Counted from the first letter of the stretch, positions 44,671-54,683 are shown. The stretch: 64,000 bases of DNA from Blautia sp. AF19-10LB (GCF_003461245.1 NZ_QTWS01000005.1:62001-126000); one strand, 5' to 3'. Translations and numbers: made by a program. Notes: generated from the letters alone by a model not told the origin.

Positions 44671-45629
44671 GATCTTGCTCTTCTCCTTTCTTCTTTTGCA
44701 CGTTTCTTAGCTGCCTTTTTTGAACCATCTGGATCGTTGTCATTGGTCATTCTGTAAACAAAGAAGCAGAGGATACCACTGATGATGAACAGGTAAACAG
44801 ATAATGCACCTGCCATTCCATAATTCTTGCTCTTCAGATGACTGTTCAGGAACATGATCAGTGTCATGGATGTTCTGTCCGGATTACCCTGTCCGTTTGT
44901 CAGGATCTGAGGAACATCAAACATCTGAAGACCACCGATGATAGATGTGATCAGTGTGTATGCAAGGATCGGACGGATCATTGGCAGTGTAATATAGAAA
45001 AATCTCTGAATTCCATTGCATCCATCCAGATCAGCAGCCTCATAGACCTCCACACTTACACCCATAACTGCCGCCATCAGCATGATCGTTGTATTTCCAA
45101 ACCACATCATAAAGTTCATAAATCCGATCAGTCCTCTTGTTCCCAGAACAGAACCCAGGAAATCAATCGGTGCTTTCAGAACACCCAGAGACAGCAGAAT
45201 AGAGTTGACCGGACCATTGGTAGAGAACATCGTAAAGAATAATAAGGCAAATGCAGACGCCATGATCAGGTTCGGCAGATAAATAACTACTTTAAAGAAC
45301 TGTTTGCCGTGGATCTTCATTCGAAGATCTGTAAACCAGCAGGCAAGTACAAGTGCAACCACGATCTGCGGAACAAAACCGATCAGCCACAGGATCAATG
45401 TGTTTTTTCCATACAGGAACATATCTGATTTCAAAAGACTGATGTAGTTTTTCATGCCGACAAAATTCGGACCTACTACCTTGATACCCGAACGATAATA
45501 TTCGAAAAAGCTGTATCTTACAGTATCGATCAAAGGAATAAGAGAAAATATCAGATACGCGATAAAAAATGGAAGAATAAATAACAAGCCCCATTTTCCG
45601 TAATCAATATTTTTTTTCTTTTTTTTCAT
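44667..45629 (-). CDS. Carbohydrate ABC permease (MalF type)
   Basis: 320 residues with about six membrane segments and the EAA loop YEAADLDGCNGIQRFFYITLP (about 215-235). The N-terminus is very basic (KKKKKN) and the C-terminal tail is also basic. It pairs with the MalG-type permease to form the channel for the sugar carried by the binding protein at 45688. Confidence 0.92.
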   Translation of the reverse strand: MKKKKKNIDYGKWGLLFILPFFIAYLIFSLIPLIDTVRYSFFEYYRSGIKVVGPNFVGMKNYISLLKSDMFLYGKNTLILWLIGFVPQIVVALVLACWFTDLRMKIHGKQFFKVVIYLPNLIMASAFALLFFTMFSTNGPVNSILLSLGVLKAPIDFLGSVLGTRGLIGFMNFMMWFGNTTIMLMAAVMGVSVEVYEAADLDGCNGIQRFFYITLPMIRPILAYTLITSIIGGLQMFDVPQILTNGQGNPDRTSMTLIMFLNSHLKSKNYGMAGALSVYLFIISGILCFFVYRMTNDNDPDGSKKAAKKRAKEERRRARS

Positions 45630-45652
45630 AAATGCCTTTCCTTTCCAATAAA

Positions 45653-45677
45653 CAGCAGGGCACTCTGTACCCTGCTG
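45653..45677 (-). other. Stem-loop between binding protein and permease genes
   Basis: CAGCAGGG pairs with CCCTGCTG. Such hairpins commonly protect the binding-protein part of the message or reduce read-through, so that it outnumbers the permeases. Confidence 0.7.
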
Positions 45678-45687
45678 ATCTGATCAT

Positions 45688-47049
45688 TTATTCCGGCCAC
45701 TGTACTTCTGTGATTTCCGGATAACGTTCCATGATTGCTGTTTCAAAGTTTGATTTTGCTTTGTCAAACTCAACATTTCCCTGGAAATAATCGCTGAAAG
45801 CATTCTGGATCAGCTCTACACAGCCCTGATCATAAGGGGAAAGCGGGGCAATTTTGATGTTTTCTGCAACCGGTGCAAAATATTCAAATGGATTCTGTCC
45901 ACCGAGGAAATCAGAAGCGAATGCATCGTCAGAAGCAGCCTCCTGCATACCGGATTTTGTATTTGTAAAGTCAGCATAGTCCTGGGAAATCTTTAACAGG
46001 TTGTCTTTGTTTCCAGTCAGAGCAAGGATAATATCTTTTGCATGTTCCGTGTTGTCTGTTCCTGTTGCTACATGGATATAAGATCCGCCCCAGTTGTATT
46101 CCTGCGGTGGGTTTGTAACAGCCCAGGCACCGTCTTCGCCATCCCAGTTTGGTTTCAGGGTAAAGTCAATTCCCCATGCCGGGAACAGGAATGCGAATAC
46201 TTTGGAGTCAGAGCTCATAGCTTTGTTCCAGTCATCGTTCCACTGACCTTTTACAGTTTTGTTCAGATATCCTGCATCCAGCCATTCTTTTGAATCACTT
46301 ATCCAATCCATGATCTTCTGGTCAACTTTGATCGTTGTGCTTCCCGGCTCTACCCATGAATTTTCGATGCTGTTTCCATACAGACGGAATGTATCTGCAT
46401 AAGAAGCAAATGTGTAGTATCCTTTTGCTTTCAGTTCTTCTGCTGTTGCTTTTGTTGTATCCCAGTCCTTTAATTTCTCGCCTACTGTTTTCGGATCATC
46501 TGTTCCAAATACATCTTTTGCGATGTCACGACGATATACCAGAGTTCCCGGGCAGCACTGCCATGTAGAACCTCTCTGTACTCCATCAGTGTCAGATGCT
46601 GTTGTTTTTGTAAAATCATACTGATCTGCAAGATCTTTGTCAGGATCAATTCCGAGGTCTTTAAGTGGAATTGCCACATCTGCATCTTTGTCTGTATATT
46701 TATTTACATAGTCTGTCTCTGACAGGAAAATATCTACTTTGTCATCGTCTGCCGCATCCGCCTGGTTCATCAATGCTTCATCCAGTTTTTGCTGGTAAAC
46801 GCCATCCTGATTCGGGTTAATGACCCAGTGAATCTCTGTTCCATCTTTCAGTGTTGTAACTGTTCCATCCTTTGATGTAGATTCTACTTCCGGATATACA
46901 GCTTCCAATCTCTGACGAAATTCATCATTCCAGGAATAAATATTGATCACTTTTCCTTCTCCGGAATCCGCACTTACTACAGTTGCTGCTGAGAGTGTTC
47001 CTGCAACAACTGCTGCTGTCAGGATTACAGATACAAATTTTCTTTTCAT
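45688..47049 (-). CDS. Sugar ABC transporter substrate-binding protein
   Basis: 453 residues from ATG 47049 (AAGGAGG site; an earlier in-frame start lacks one). The signal peptide (about 1-28, ending VVSADSG) lacks a clear lipobox cysteine, so lipid anchoring is uncertain. The mature protein is a family-1 extracellular solute-binding fold (VINIYSWNDEFRQRLEAV near the start). Its cargo is inferred to be a beta-gluco-oligosaccharide from the GH3 and GH94 genes under the same control. Confidence 0.88.
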   Translation of the reverse strand: MKRKFVSVILTAAVVAGTLSAATVVSADSGEGKVINIYSWNDEFRQRLEAVYPEVESTSKDGTVTTLKDGTEIHWVINPNQDGVYQQKLDEALMNQADAADDDKVDIFLSETDYVNKYTDKDADVAIPLKDLGIDPDKDLADQYDFTKTTASDTDGVQRGSTWQCCPGTLVYRRDIAKDVFGTDDPKTVGEKLKDWDTTKATAEELKAKGYYTFASYADTFRLYGNSIENSWVEPGSTTIKVDQKIMDWISDSKEWLDAGYLNKTVKGQWNDDWNKAMSSDSKVFAFLFPAWGIDFTLKPNWDGEDGAWAVTNPPQEYNWGGSYIHVATGTDNTEHAKDIILALTGNKDNLLKISQDYADFTNTKSGMQEAASDDAFASDFLGGQNPFEYFAPVAENIKIAPLSPYDQGCVELIQNAFSDYFQGNVEFDKAKSNFETAIMERYPEITEVQWPE

Positions 47050-47103
47050 TAAAAATTCCTCCTTGTTCAAAGCATTTTTCACTGTTTTCTCTTTGATGAT
47101 GAT

Positions 47104-47169
47104 ACTATATCATTTTTGACATTCAAAATATATTATTAATCTTAACAAAATGTCAGATTCATGTCATAA
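47104..47169 (-). promoter_or_regulatory. AraC-activated promoter of the ABC/GH3 operon
   Basis: Minus-strand -10 TATAGT (47104-47109) and a weak -35 TATATT (47127-47132), 17 bases apart. A box containing TCAGATTC lies at 47147-47169. The same -10, -35 and box, at the same spacing, occur at 53210-53275. A weak -35 with an upstream box fits activation. Confidence 0.75.
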
Positions 47170-47202
47170 TATAAAAAATCAACACATTAAGGAGTGATGT
47201 TT

Positions 47203-47943
47203 ATGGCAATTTCAAAAGACTGGTACCACACTGAAATGAAAAACGATGATATGGAGATCCTGCACCGTTCTCCCTCCGTAGAATACTCTTTTTATAATGC
47301 AGTCCGAAGCGGAGACATGGAGACTGTCACTGCAAACTGCAAAAACGATTCCTTTCTTCATCTCGAAGGAACTGGTGTCCTTTCAAGAAATCCTCTGACC
47401 AATATCAAATATCATTTTGTGGTAACCACCGCCATGCTGACCCGTTATTGCATTGACGGAGGACTGGAACCGGAGCAGGCTTATCGCCTCAGTGACTTCT
47501 ATATCTTAAAAATGGATTCCTGTACCTCGATCCGTGAAGTTGCAGACCTCCACCATATTATGGCAAAAGATTTTACCGGAAAAATGCTTCTTCAGAAAAA
47601 AAGTTCTGTTCTGTCCAAACCTGTCATTGAATGCATCAACTATATCTACAGTCACATAAAAGAAAGAATCACCATTCAGGATCTGGCTGAACATACAGGG
47701 CTGTCCTGCAATTATCTTTCCCGTATATTCAAGCAGAATCTTGGTGTATCGATCAGTGACTACATCCGTGAACAGAAAATAGAAAAAGCCACTCATCTTC
47801 TCAGATATTCTGATCAGTCTATCGTGGATATTGCGGCGTATCTTTCCTTTTCCTCACAGAGTCACTTTATACAGATTTTTGAAGGCTATACAGGACTGAC
47901 ACCAAAGAAATACCGCGACAAATACTACAAATCCATGTGGTAG
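47203..47943 (+). CDS. AraC-family regulator of the oligoglucan genes
   Basis: 246 residues from ATG 47203, eight bases after AAGGAG (earlier in-frame GTG/ATG overlap that site). There is no cupin domain; the N-terminal half is a helical effector region of the type found in several Firmicute AraC proteins. The C-terminus (about 145-246) has the double helix-turn-helix (IQDLAEHTGLSCNYLSRIFK, IAAYLSFSSQSHFIQIF). Divergent from the ABC operon. Confidence 0.88.
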   Translation: MAISKDWYHTEMKNDDMEILHRSPSVEYSFYNAVRSGDMETVTANCKNDSFLHLEGTGVLSRNPLTNIKYHFVVTTAMLTRYCIDGGLEPEQAYRLSDFYILKMDSCTSIREVADLHHIMAKDFTGKMLLQKKSSVLSKPVIECINYIYSHIKERITIQDLAEHTGLSCNYLSRIFKQNLGVSISDYIREQKIEKATHLLRYSDQSIVDIAAYLSFSSQSHFIQIFEGYTGLTPKKYRDKYYKSMW

Positions 47944-47988
47944 ACCAGCAGACATGCCTCTGTCTCTCTCCGGCATTGAGAAAAACAG

Positions 47989-48039
47989 AAAACAACCCGG
48001 CATTATGTCATTTTGCTACATAATGTCGGGTTGTTTTTA
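47989..48039. terminator. Bidirectional terminator
   Basis: AACAACCCGGCATTATGT and ACATAATGTCGGGTTGTT form a long stem with A and T runs, between converging AraC and GH94 genes. Confidence 0.9.
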
Positions 48040-50736
48040 TTGTAATACTATAGTAATATTATGTGTCTCATCTGAAGACAACTGTTCAATCGTCTCTTTT
48101 TTCATGCAGGCACTTCCGCCTGCTCTTTTTTCTATTTCTTTTTCGTCACAGTACGCCTGAACAATCTGATATTCTCCATACTCCTTTTTGTCTGGATTGG
48201 AAATGTGAACCTCAAATTTCTTTCCTGCAAATTCCAGATAGAGTGATGCATTTCCTTCTTTATCAAACTGTTCTGCCATAAGTGCTGGTGCGATCACAAG
48301 ATTGCCAATCTCTCCTCTTACTCCAAAAGCTTCTGTGATCATGGTCAGCATATACCAGCTTGCTGCACCGGTAAGATATGCATACAGCCCTCTTCCATCA
48401 CTGTCAAAATATTCAGGAAGACCTGGATACATATAGCTGCTTTCAAAGTTCATTGCCGCATGAAGAAGTGTATTGAGCACTTTATATCCTTCTTTTACAA
48501 ATCCCTGACTGTACAGAGCATTTGCATACATGACTGCCATGTGAGAGAAAACAGCTCCGTTTTCTTTTTCACCATAGGCAAAGCCGAACATCCTGCCGAG
48601 ATCAAATTTCTCTTCTCTGAAATTTGTATTCAGTCGATAACCGCCTGCTTTCTCATCGAACAGATATTTATCTGCACTTCTGCTGATCGCGGCAGTCTGC
48701 TCTTTTGTTGCAGTTCCGCTCATGATCGCGAATACCTGGCTGGTCAGCATCATGCGTACACGATCTTTTTCGCAGCACTCTACCGGATTCTTGTGGTCAT
48801 CATAATAACCATTGAACCATCCGTCTCCACCATCTGTGATCCATTCATTCTTTCGGATATTTTCCATCATCCATTCTGCTTTTTCACGCAGATTTCTGAC
48901 TATCTCATCAATTCTGACAATCACTGTGTCGCCGCTGATGTTGTGTGCACACTTTTTGGTGTAAGAACCCAGCAGTTCTCTTTTTTTGTCTGCATTCTCA
49001 TATAGATCTCTTCCACAGGAAAACAGACATTCCATTTCACTGGCAATCTCAACCCGGTTAATTCCGCTTATGCGTTCCAGGTTTTCCAGGCAGTCTGCAA
49101 TGTTATTCATATTTCCTGCATAGGCACAGGTAAACGCCACACTCTCACCATTGTCCCACGCCATATCCATGGCATCGTTCCAGTCGGCTCCATGGAGTTT
49201 CATTTCATTATGCTCACCCACATCATAAAAAGCAGTTAAATTCTGCAGAAGAATATGCTCCAGAATTGTTCCGAAATAAATATCTCCGCTCTCTACTTTC
49301 TGCTGTTTTCCGTAAGCTGTATTCCATTCTTCATCGTGTGTTGTTCCTCTTCCTGACTGAAGATCTTTGAAATATGGAACTTTTTCAAACAGAATATTCA
49401 TATCACCGGTCTGGTCGATATACAGCTTCGTCGTTCCAAACGGCCAGAATGCATGATCCATCCAGACACGGGCAATATTATTTCTGTCCGCGATAAATTC
49501 TCCCTGTTTATTTCCAATAATCGTGGCATTTGTTCCGTCAATGCGGACACCGCCATAGTTGGCAACAATCATCTGACGCACTACAGCCGGATTCATGATC
49601 AGGAGTGCAAGACAGTCCTGCCAGAGATCTCTCCATCCCCGTCCGCCTTTTCCATAGTCGTGGTATGGGAGAAAAGAACAGCCATAGATTCTTCGCAGTA
49701 CCGGCTGAAAGCTGATCCATTTCATATAGTTATCAGCATCTGCATCACCGGTTTCATAAGATACATTTACTTTTTTCTGCCAGTAGGATTTCACCTCTTC
49801 AAGAACGTTCTCCACCTGTTCTTCTGTCCTGTATTTTGCGACAGTTTTGGCAATACTCTCTTTCTTCTCTGTCAGTCCTGCCAGTATGATAAAACCTGCT
49901 GTTTCCTGCGGCTTTAGCTCAACATCCGCAAAGCGGATGCCTCCCATTGCCTCTTTTCCCTCAGCTCTGCTTCCTGCCTTTCTGCCTGGCTTGTTCTCTC
50001 TTACTGCTTCTGGATTCAGATAGGTACCGCCCTCTCCTATAAACTCCTGCACAGTAGGATAAAACGCCTCCGGCGCATCGCCTTTTTCTGAATATCCATA
50101 TACAAAATAGGTGGTATGATTCTTCTGATGACCTCTTTCATCAAAAGACAGAACCGGTGTGACTTCCACACCATATTCTGTTGTATTGATTCTGTGAAGA
50201 AGCGATGTCACATGACGATGATCTCGAATATTGTCCGCGCTTCTTCCATAAAGTGGTATTGCAGCGATCGGAGTTATTTTTGTCACTTCTTCAGATATAT
50301 TTTTTATTCTGACCAGTTCAATCTCTGCTGCTCCGTCCACATCAACAAAAGAAGTGATTTCTGACTGAAGACCATATTTTGCAGAAGTTCTGGTCACTTT
50401 CTGCCACATAAAACCGGCTTCCAGAATGCTTTTATCCTGAGCTTCTGTAAATTTCTGTAATTCCTGCTCTGCTGAAATTCCCGTTGCAGACCAGCATCCC
50501 TTACCTTCTATACGACACCAGAAATTTCTGGTACTGCGATTATTGTGAAGATTTTCAATACTTACCGGTTCCAAAAGAAAATGGTTCTGATCTGTCTTGC
50601 TGTCTCCTCCAAGGTTCGGAGTGATACTGGATTTCAGTCCCCCATCACCCGCCAGCGGAAAATACAGACCACTGTAGTTTTCCGGACTCTGAATGGTAAA
50701 CGTTCCTTTTTTATCCTGAAATTTTATATATTTCAT
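48037..50736 (-). CDS. GH94 glycoside phosphorylase (laminaribiose/oligoglucan type)
   Basis: 899 residues. The N-terminal beta-sandwich (about 1-300), linker helices and the alpha6/alpha6 barrel of GH94 are recognisable, with the catalytic acid in LHGADWNDAMDMA near 523. It has GGRGWRDLWQDCLALL and HDEEWNTAYG in the barrel. It would use phosphate to release glucose-1-phosphate from a beta-gluco-disaccharide or oligomer, saving ATP. The ADWNDAMDM sequence and length are more like laminaribiose or beta-1,2-oligoglucan phosphorylases than cellobiose phosphorylase; the exact linkage is not certain. Confidence 0.85.
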   Translation of the reverse strand: MKYIKFQDKKGTFTIQSPENYSGLYFPLAGDGGLKSSITPNLGGDSKTDQNHFLLEPVSIENLHNNRSTRNFWCRIEGKGCWSATGISAEQELQKFTEAQDKSILEAGFMWQKVTRTSAKYGLQSEITSFVDVDGAAEIELVRIKNISEEVTKITPIAAIPLYGRSADNIRDHRHVTSLLHRINTTEYGVEVTPVLSFDERGHQKNHTTYFVYGYSEKGDAPEAFYPTVQEFIGEGGTYLNPEAVRENKPGRKAGSRAEGKEAMGGIRFADVELKPQETAGFIILAGLTEKKESIAKTVAKYRTEEQVENVLEEVKSYWQKKVNVSYETGDADADNYMKWISFQPVLRRIYGCSFLPYHDYGKGGRGWRDLWQDCLALLIMNPAVVRQMIVANYGGVRIDGTNATIIGNKQGEFIADRNNIARVWMDHAFWPFGTTKLYIDQTGDMNILFEKVPYFKDLQSGRGTTHDEEWNTAYGKQQKVESGDIYFGTILEHILLQNLTAFYDVGEHNEMKLHGADWNDAMDMAWDNGESVAFTCAYAGNMNNIADCLENLERISGINRVEIASEMECLFSCGRDLYENADKKRELLGSYTKKCAHNISGDTVIVRIDEIVRNLREKAEWMMENIRKNEWITDGGDGWFNGYYDDHKNPVECCEKDRVRMMLTSQVFAIMSGTATKEQTAAISRSADKYLFDEKAGGYRLNTNFREEKFDLGRMFGFAYGEKENGAVFSHMAVMYANALYSQGFVKEGYKVLNTLLHAAMNFESSYMYPGLPEYFDSDGRGLYAYLTGAASWYMLTMITEAFGVRGEIGNLVIAPALMAEQFDKEGNASLYLEFAGKKFEVHISNPDKKEYGEYQIVQAYCDEKEIEKRAGGSACMKKETIEQLSSDETHNITIVLQ

Positions 50737-50748
50737 GCTGTCTCCTTT

Positions 50749-53163
50749 TTATGACATGAACAGTTCTACTTCTGTAATCTCTGTAAGCTTTTCCTGAGGA
50801 ATATAATTTTCTCCCAGTTCTTCTCCATTGACGATCATCTTCTTGAAACCAGATTCCACGTGTCCCGGATTATGGACTGTAATATGAAGTTTACATCCGC
50901 GGAAATCTTTATCAATTTCAAATTTATCCCATTCTTTCGGAACAGATGGTGCAATTCGCAGTCCGCCAAAGTCAGGACGCATACCAAGGATACCTTCTAC
51001 ACACCCTACCATAACGGTAGATGCTGTTCCTGTCAGCCAGTGTACATGAGAGCGTCCGAAATTCGGGCTTGCTTTTCCCTCTGTAAACTGTCCATAGCAG
51101 TATGGTTCCAGCCTTCGGATCTCTGCCCTGTCATTCTGTGCCGCAGGCGCATTTTCCATAAAGTAGCCAAAAGCTCTCTCTCCATGTCCTCTCAGAGCTT
51201 CTGCAAGAATGATCCATCCCTGTGACTGTGAGAAAATCCCTGCATTTTCCTTGGTTCCTGCATTATAGATCACAGCCAGTGCACCCTCGAATGCATGAGC
51301 ATGATATGGAGGATCCATCAGGATTGCTCCATATTCTGTATTCAGTCTCTTATAAACCATATCCAGTGCAAGATCTGCCTGTGCATCGTCTGCAAGACCG
51401 CTGATCACCGCCCAGCTCTGCGGATTCAGCCACATATTCGCTTCCGGATCTGTGCGCTTTCCAATCACAGCTCCATCTTCTGTAAATCCACGGATAAAGC
51501 GGTCTTCATTCCAGCAGAGATCCTGGATCAGTTTTCCAAGTTTCTTCTGACTTTCGTTAAGATATTCAATATATTCTTTATCCTCTTTGTATTCTGCAAA
51601 TTCTCTGAGAATCGTCATTGCGTAATAATACTGCAGTGCTACAAAAGTTGATTCTCCATCTTTTCCAAGTCTGAGACAGTCATTCCAGTCTGCATAAAGA
51701 CCTGCCGGCATTCCATGTTTTCCAAGATGATTTTCAGAAAATGCAATTGCACGTTTCAGATGTTCATATACGGTTGCCTCACCTTTGTTTGCAAACGGAA
51801 TCACTTCATCCATGAATGCCACATTGCCTGTTTCTGAAACATATTTATAGACTGTAGGGAAAAGCCACAGCGCATCATCTGCACGATAAGCCGGATGTCC
51901 TGTTTCCTGTACATAGGAAGCATCGTCCGGAGTATCTTCATGTCCCGGGTTATGTGTAAATTTTACAAGCGGAAGTCCACCGCCGTTATCCACCTGTGCT
52001 GAAAGCATGAATCGAATTTTTTCCACCGCCATCTCCGGTGCCAGATGAATCACTCCCTGAATATCCTGAACTGTATCGCGATATCCATATCCATTGCGGA
52101 GTCCACAGTAGGTAAAAGAAGCTGCCCGTGACCAGATAAAGGTCATAAAACAGTTGTATGCATTCCATGTATTGATCATGGTATTAAATTCCGGACTTGG
52201 GGTTCTGATCTGGAAGTGAGAAAGCTGACCATGCCAGTATTCGATCAGTTCTTCCAGTTCTCTTTTACATACATCCTGGCAGTTTTTGTAATGCTCCACG
52301 ATCTCGCCCGCTTCTGCATCACCTTTCATTCCAACAAGAAAAGTGATTTCTTTTGTTTCCCCCGGAGCAAGGCTTAAAACTGTTGAAAGTGCTCCACAGC
52401 TATTCTCATTATAATTTCCCTTATTGCTGAGTTTTCCCGTGATCACGCCCTCTGGATTGTTATATCCGTGATATCTTCCGAGAAAGCTTTCTTTGTCTCC
52501 GCACCAGGAATTCACGTCAGCTCCTGCCAGTCCGAAGAATCTGTTAAATACATTTTTGTTATCAATGTTTTCACCTTCTTCCAGACGATCCAGGTTTGCG
52601 TGGATCATCTGACGTACACGGTTCCCTCTGAAAACCGTCTGTGTGATATACTGAGAATACTGAAGATTTACCTGATCCTGTTCATAGTTACTGTTGTTGG
52701 TAAATTCCGCATATCCTGTTACTGTAAGTTCACGTTTTTTCTCAGAATAGTTTGTTACTGCCAGACTCCATACTTCATAAGACCGCTCCAACGGCACATA
52801 ATATCTTACTTCTGAGTGAATTTCACTGTAATCTGCCATCATTTTTGTGTATGCTGTCCCATGATGACATTCACTTTTGTACGTCTCCAGATCTTTGCCT
52901 ACCGGCTGCCAGGATGCAGACCAGTAATCTTTACTTTCATTATCGCGAAGGTAAATATACCGTCCCGGCTGATCAAACTGATTGAAAATATATCTCAGGA
53001 TTCTTCCATTTGCTCCAGATTTTGCAAAACTGTATCCTCCTGCATTATTTGAAACGATTGCCCCATACTCTGGTGAGCCAAGATAGTTTACCCACGGTGC
53101 CGGTGTATCCGGACGTGTGATCACATATTCCTTTTTTGCTTCATCAAAATATCCATATCTCAT
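50749..53163 (-). CDS. GH94 glycoside phosphorylase (cellobiose/chitobiose phosphorylase type)
   Basis: 804 residues from ATG 53163. It begins MRYGYFDEAKKEYVITRPDT, very like cellobiose and chitobiose phosphorylases, with GGYSF near 45. The catalytic acid is in GLYADWNDCLRLG near 485, and GYRDTVQDIQGVIHLAPE forms the sugar site. It would cleave a beta-linked disaccharide with phosphate. It is followed 12 bases later by the second GH94, so both are one operon, expressed from the AraC-box promoter upstream. Cellobiose is most likely. Confidence 0.88.
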   Translation of the reverse strand: MRYGYFDEAKKEYVITRPDTPAPWVNYLGSPEYGAIVSNNAGGYSFAKSGANGRILRYIFNQFDQPGRYIYLRDNESKDYWSASWQPVGKDLETYKSECHHGTAYTKMMADYSEIHSEVRYYVPLERSYEVWSLAVTNYSEKKRELTVTGYAEFTNNSNYEQDQVNLQYSQYITQTVFRGNRVRQMIHANLDRLEEGENIDNKNVFNRFFGLAGADVNSWCGDKESFLGRYHGYNNPEGVITGKLSNKGNYNENSCGALSTVLSLAPGETKEITFLVGMKGDAEAGEIVEHYKNCQDVCKRELEELIEYWHGQLSHFQIRTPSPEFNTMINTWNAYNCFMTFIWSRAASFTYCGLRNGYGYRDTVQDIQGVIHLAPEMAVEKIRFMLSAQVDNGGGLPLVKFTHNPGHEDTPDDASYVQETGHPAYRADDALWLFPTVYKYVSETGNVAFMDEVIPFANKGEATVYEHLKRAIAFSENHLGKHGMPAGLYADWNDCLRLGKDGESTFVALQYYYAMTILREFAEYKEDKEYIEYLNESQKKLGKLIQDLCWNEDRFIRGFTEDGAVIGKRTDPEANMWLNPQSWAVISGLADDAQADLALDMVYKRLNTEYGAILMDPPYHAHAFEGALAVIYNAGTKENAGIFSQSQGWIILAEALRGHGERAFGYFMENAPAAQNDRAEIRRLEPYCYGQFTEGKASPNFGRSHVHWLTGTASTVMVGCVEGILGMRPDFGGLRIAPSVPKEWDKFEIDKDFRGCKLHITVHNPGHVESGFKKMIVNGEELGENYIPQEKLTEITEVELFMS

Positions 53164-53209
53164 ATCTCTCATCTCCTGTTCCAGCTATTCTTCGCCTGAT
53201 TTTTCTTAC

Positions 53210-53275
53210 ACTATACCCTATATCATATTTTGAATATACAAAATACAAGCTGAAAATATCAGATTCGTGACATGA
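53210..53275 (-). promoter_or_regulatory. AraC-activated promoter of the GH94 operon
   Basis: Minus-strand -10 TATAGT (53210-53215), -35 TATATT (53233-53238), and the TCAGATTC box at 53253-53275. The box starts 43 bases from the -10, exactly as at 47104-47169; 19 of 23 box positions agree. Confidence 0.75.
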
Positions 53276-53323
53276 AAGTCTTTGTTATACTCAAAAACTG
53301 CGGAATATTACCTGTAAACAGTT

Positions 53324-53355
53324 ACTCCGGTCACAAATTTCTTCATGACCGGAGT
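53324..53355 (-). terminator. Terminator of the fructoside operon
   Basis: ACTCCGGTCA and TGACCGGAGT pair over a 12-base loop just after the GH32 stop. The same 32 bases are found at 60406-60437. Confidence 0.85.
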
Positions 53356-53358
53356 TCT

Positions 53359-54666
53359 TTATTTTTCCAGAGTTTCTATTCTCATTTTTACATCTGTCTC
53401 TATTTCTTTGCCCAGATCATACACGGTATTGGAAATTACCGCTTCACCGTCATTTACAAAGACTTCAATCAGGTTCGGGTTTACATATACTTCAAGCTCA
53501 AATCCTTCTTTTAATTCAGGTGTTGTAAACTGTACTCTGTGATTCGTAAATTTTCTGTAGAGGCTGCTTCTGTCAGTACAAATCCTGCTGCCTTCTCTGT
53601 AAATAATGTATCCGCCAATGTTTACCTTTTCACCATCTTTCAGAGAAAATCTTACACGATATCCGCTTTCATCTGCTTCATACGGTGCGGAGATTTCTCT
53701 TGTATATGCTGCCTGAATATTCGGATGGACACGAAAATAAATGTGATTCTCTTTCGCTTCTACAACTCTTGGAATACACATCATTCCCTGCCATTTCCCA
53801 TCCACCGGCTCCGGCATGCGAAGCCACGCAGTCAGGATTCTTCTTCCCTCCTCATCGAGGGTGCTCTGTGGTGCATAAAGATCCATTCCATAGTCCATAA
53901 GCTGGTACTCATCCGGAAGTTCCATCTGACATGTTTTCTCATCAAATTTCACCTGCATACAGACCGCCTGTGCATCATCTGCTTTTCCGTCTTTCAGAAA
54001 TCCCATTGGTGAAAAGATTACTATCTGTTTTCCGTCCACTTCAAAGTAATCCGGGCATTCCCACATCCAGCCAAATTTCTCTTTGGTAACAGAGTTTTTA
54101 TATTTCCAGGATTCGCCATCTTTTGAAGTAAAGAACAGAAGTCTTCCCTGCTTATCTTCAATTGTGCTTCCAAGCATCATATACCATCTGTCGCCATTTT
54201 TCCAGACCTTCGGATCTCGGGTATGTCTCGCATCACCGGTTTTTGCATCATGGATGACCGGAAGAACTGTTTTCTTATCCCCAATGTTATCAAAATCAAA
54301 TCCATTCTCAGAAGTGATCATCAGCTGTGCGGATACAAACTGCTCATCTACACAGTGATTGATATTCTCAGGATTTTCAACCAGATAATTTACTCCGGTA
54401 AAATACAGCTGCATCTTCCCATCATTTTCAACAGCTGTTCCAGAAAAACACCCACTTCTGTCATCTGTTTTACTTGGATACAACGCTATTCCCTGATTTT
54501 CCCAGCTTACAAGATCTTTGCTGACAACATGACCCCAGTGCATTCTTCCCCACTGCGGTGCATAAGGAAAGCACTGATAGAACAAATGATACAGACCTTT
54601 GAAATAAATAAAACCATTCGGGTCATTCATCCAGCAGTCTTTTGGTTTTACATATATTTTCTGCAT
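53359..54666 (-). CDS. GH32 beta-fructosidase (sucrase/fructan hydrolase)
   Basis: 435 residues, cytosolic. The GH32 hallmarks are the nucleophile motif WMNDPNG (12-18), RDPKVW near 142 and the acid/base motif WECPDYFEV near 198. A C-terminal beta-sandwich ends with the GH32-type LEVYVNPNLIEVFVNDGE. It releases fructose from sucrose or short fructans taken up by the adjoining ABC importer. Controlled by the LacI gene at the other end of the operon. Confidence 0.92.
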   Translation of the reverse strand: MQKIYVKPKDCWMNDPNGFIYFKGLYHLFYQCFPYAPQWGRMHWGHVVSKDLVSWENQGIALYPSKTDDRSGCFSGTAVENDGKMQLYFTGVNYLVENPENINHCVDEQFVSAQLMITSENGFDFDNIGDKKTVLPVIHDAKTGDARHTRDPKVWKNGDRWYMMLGSTIEDKQGRLLFFTSKDGESWKYKNSVTKEKFGWMWECPDYFEVDGKQIVIFSPMGFLKDGKADDAQAVCMQVKFDEKTCQMELPDEYQLMDYGMDLYAPQSTLDEEGRRILTAWLRMPEPVDGKWQGMMCIPRVVEAKENHIYFRVHPNIQAAYTREISAPYEADESGYRVRFSLKDGEKVNIGGYIIYREGSRICTDRSSLYRKFTNHRVQFTTPELKEGFELEVYVNPNLIEVFVNDGEAVISNTVYDLGKEIETDVKMRIETLEK

Positions 54667-54683
54667 TTTCTGTACTCACTTTC

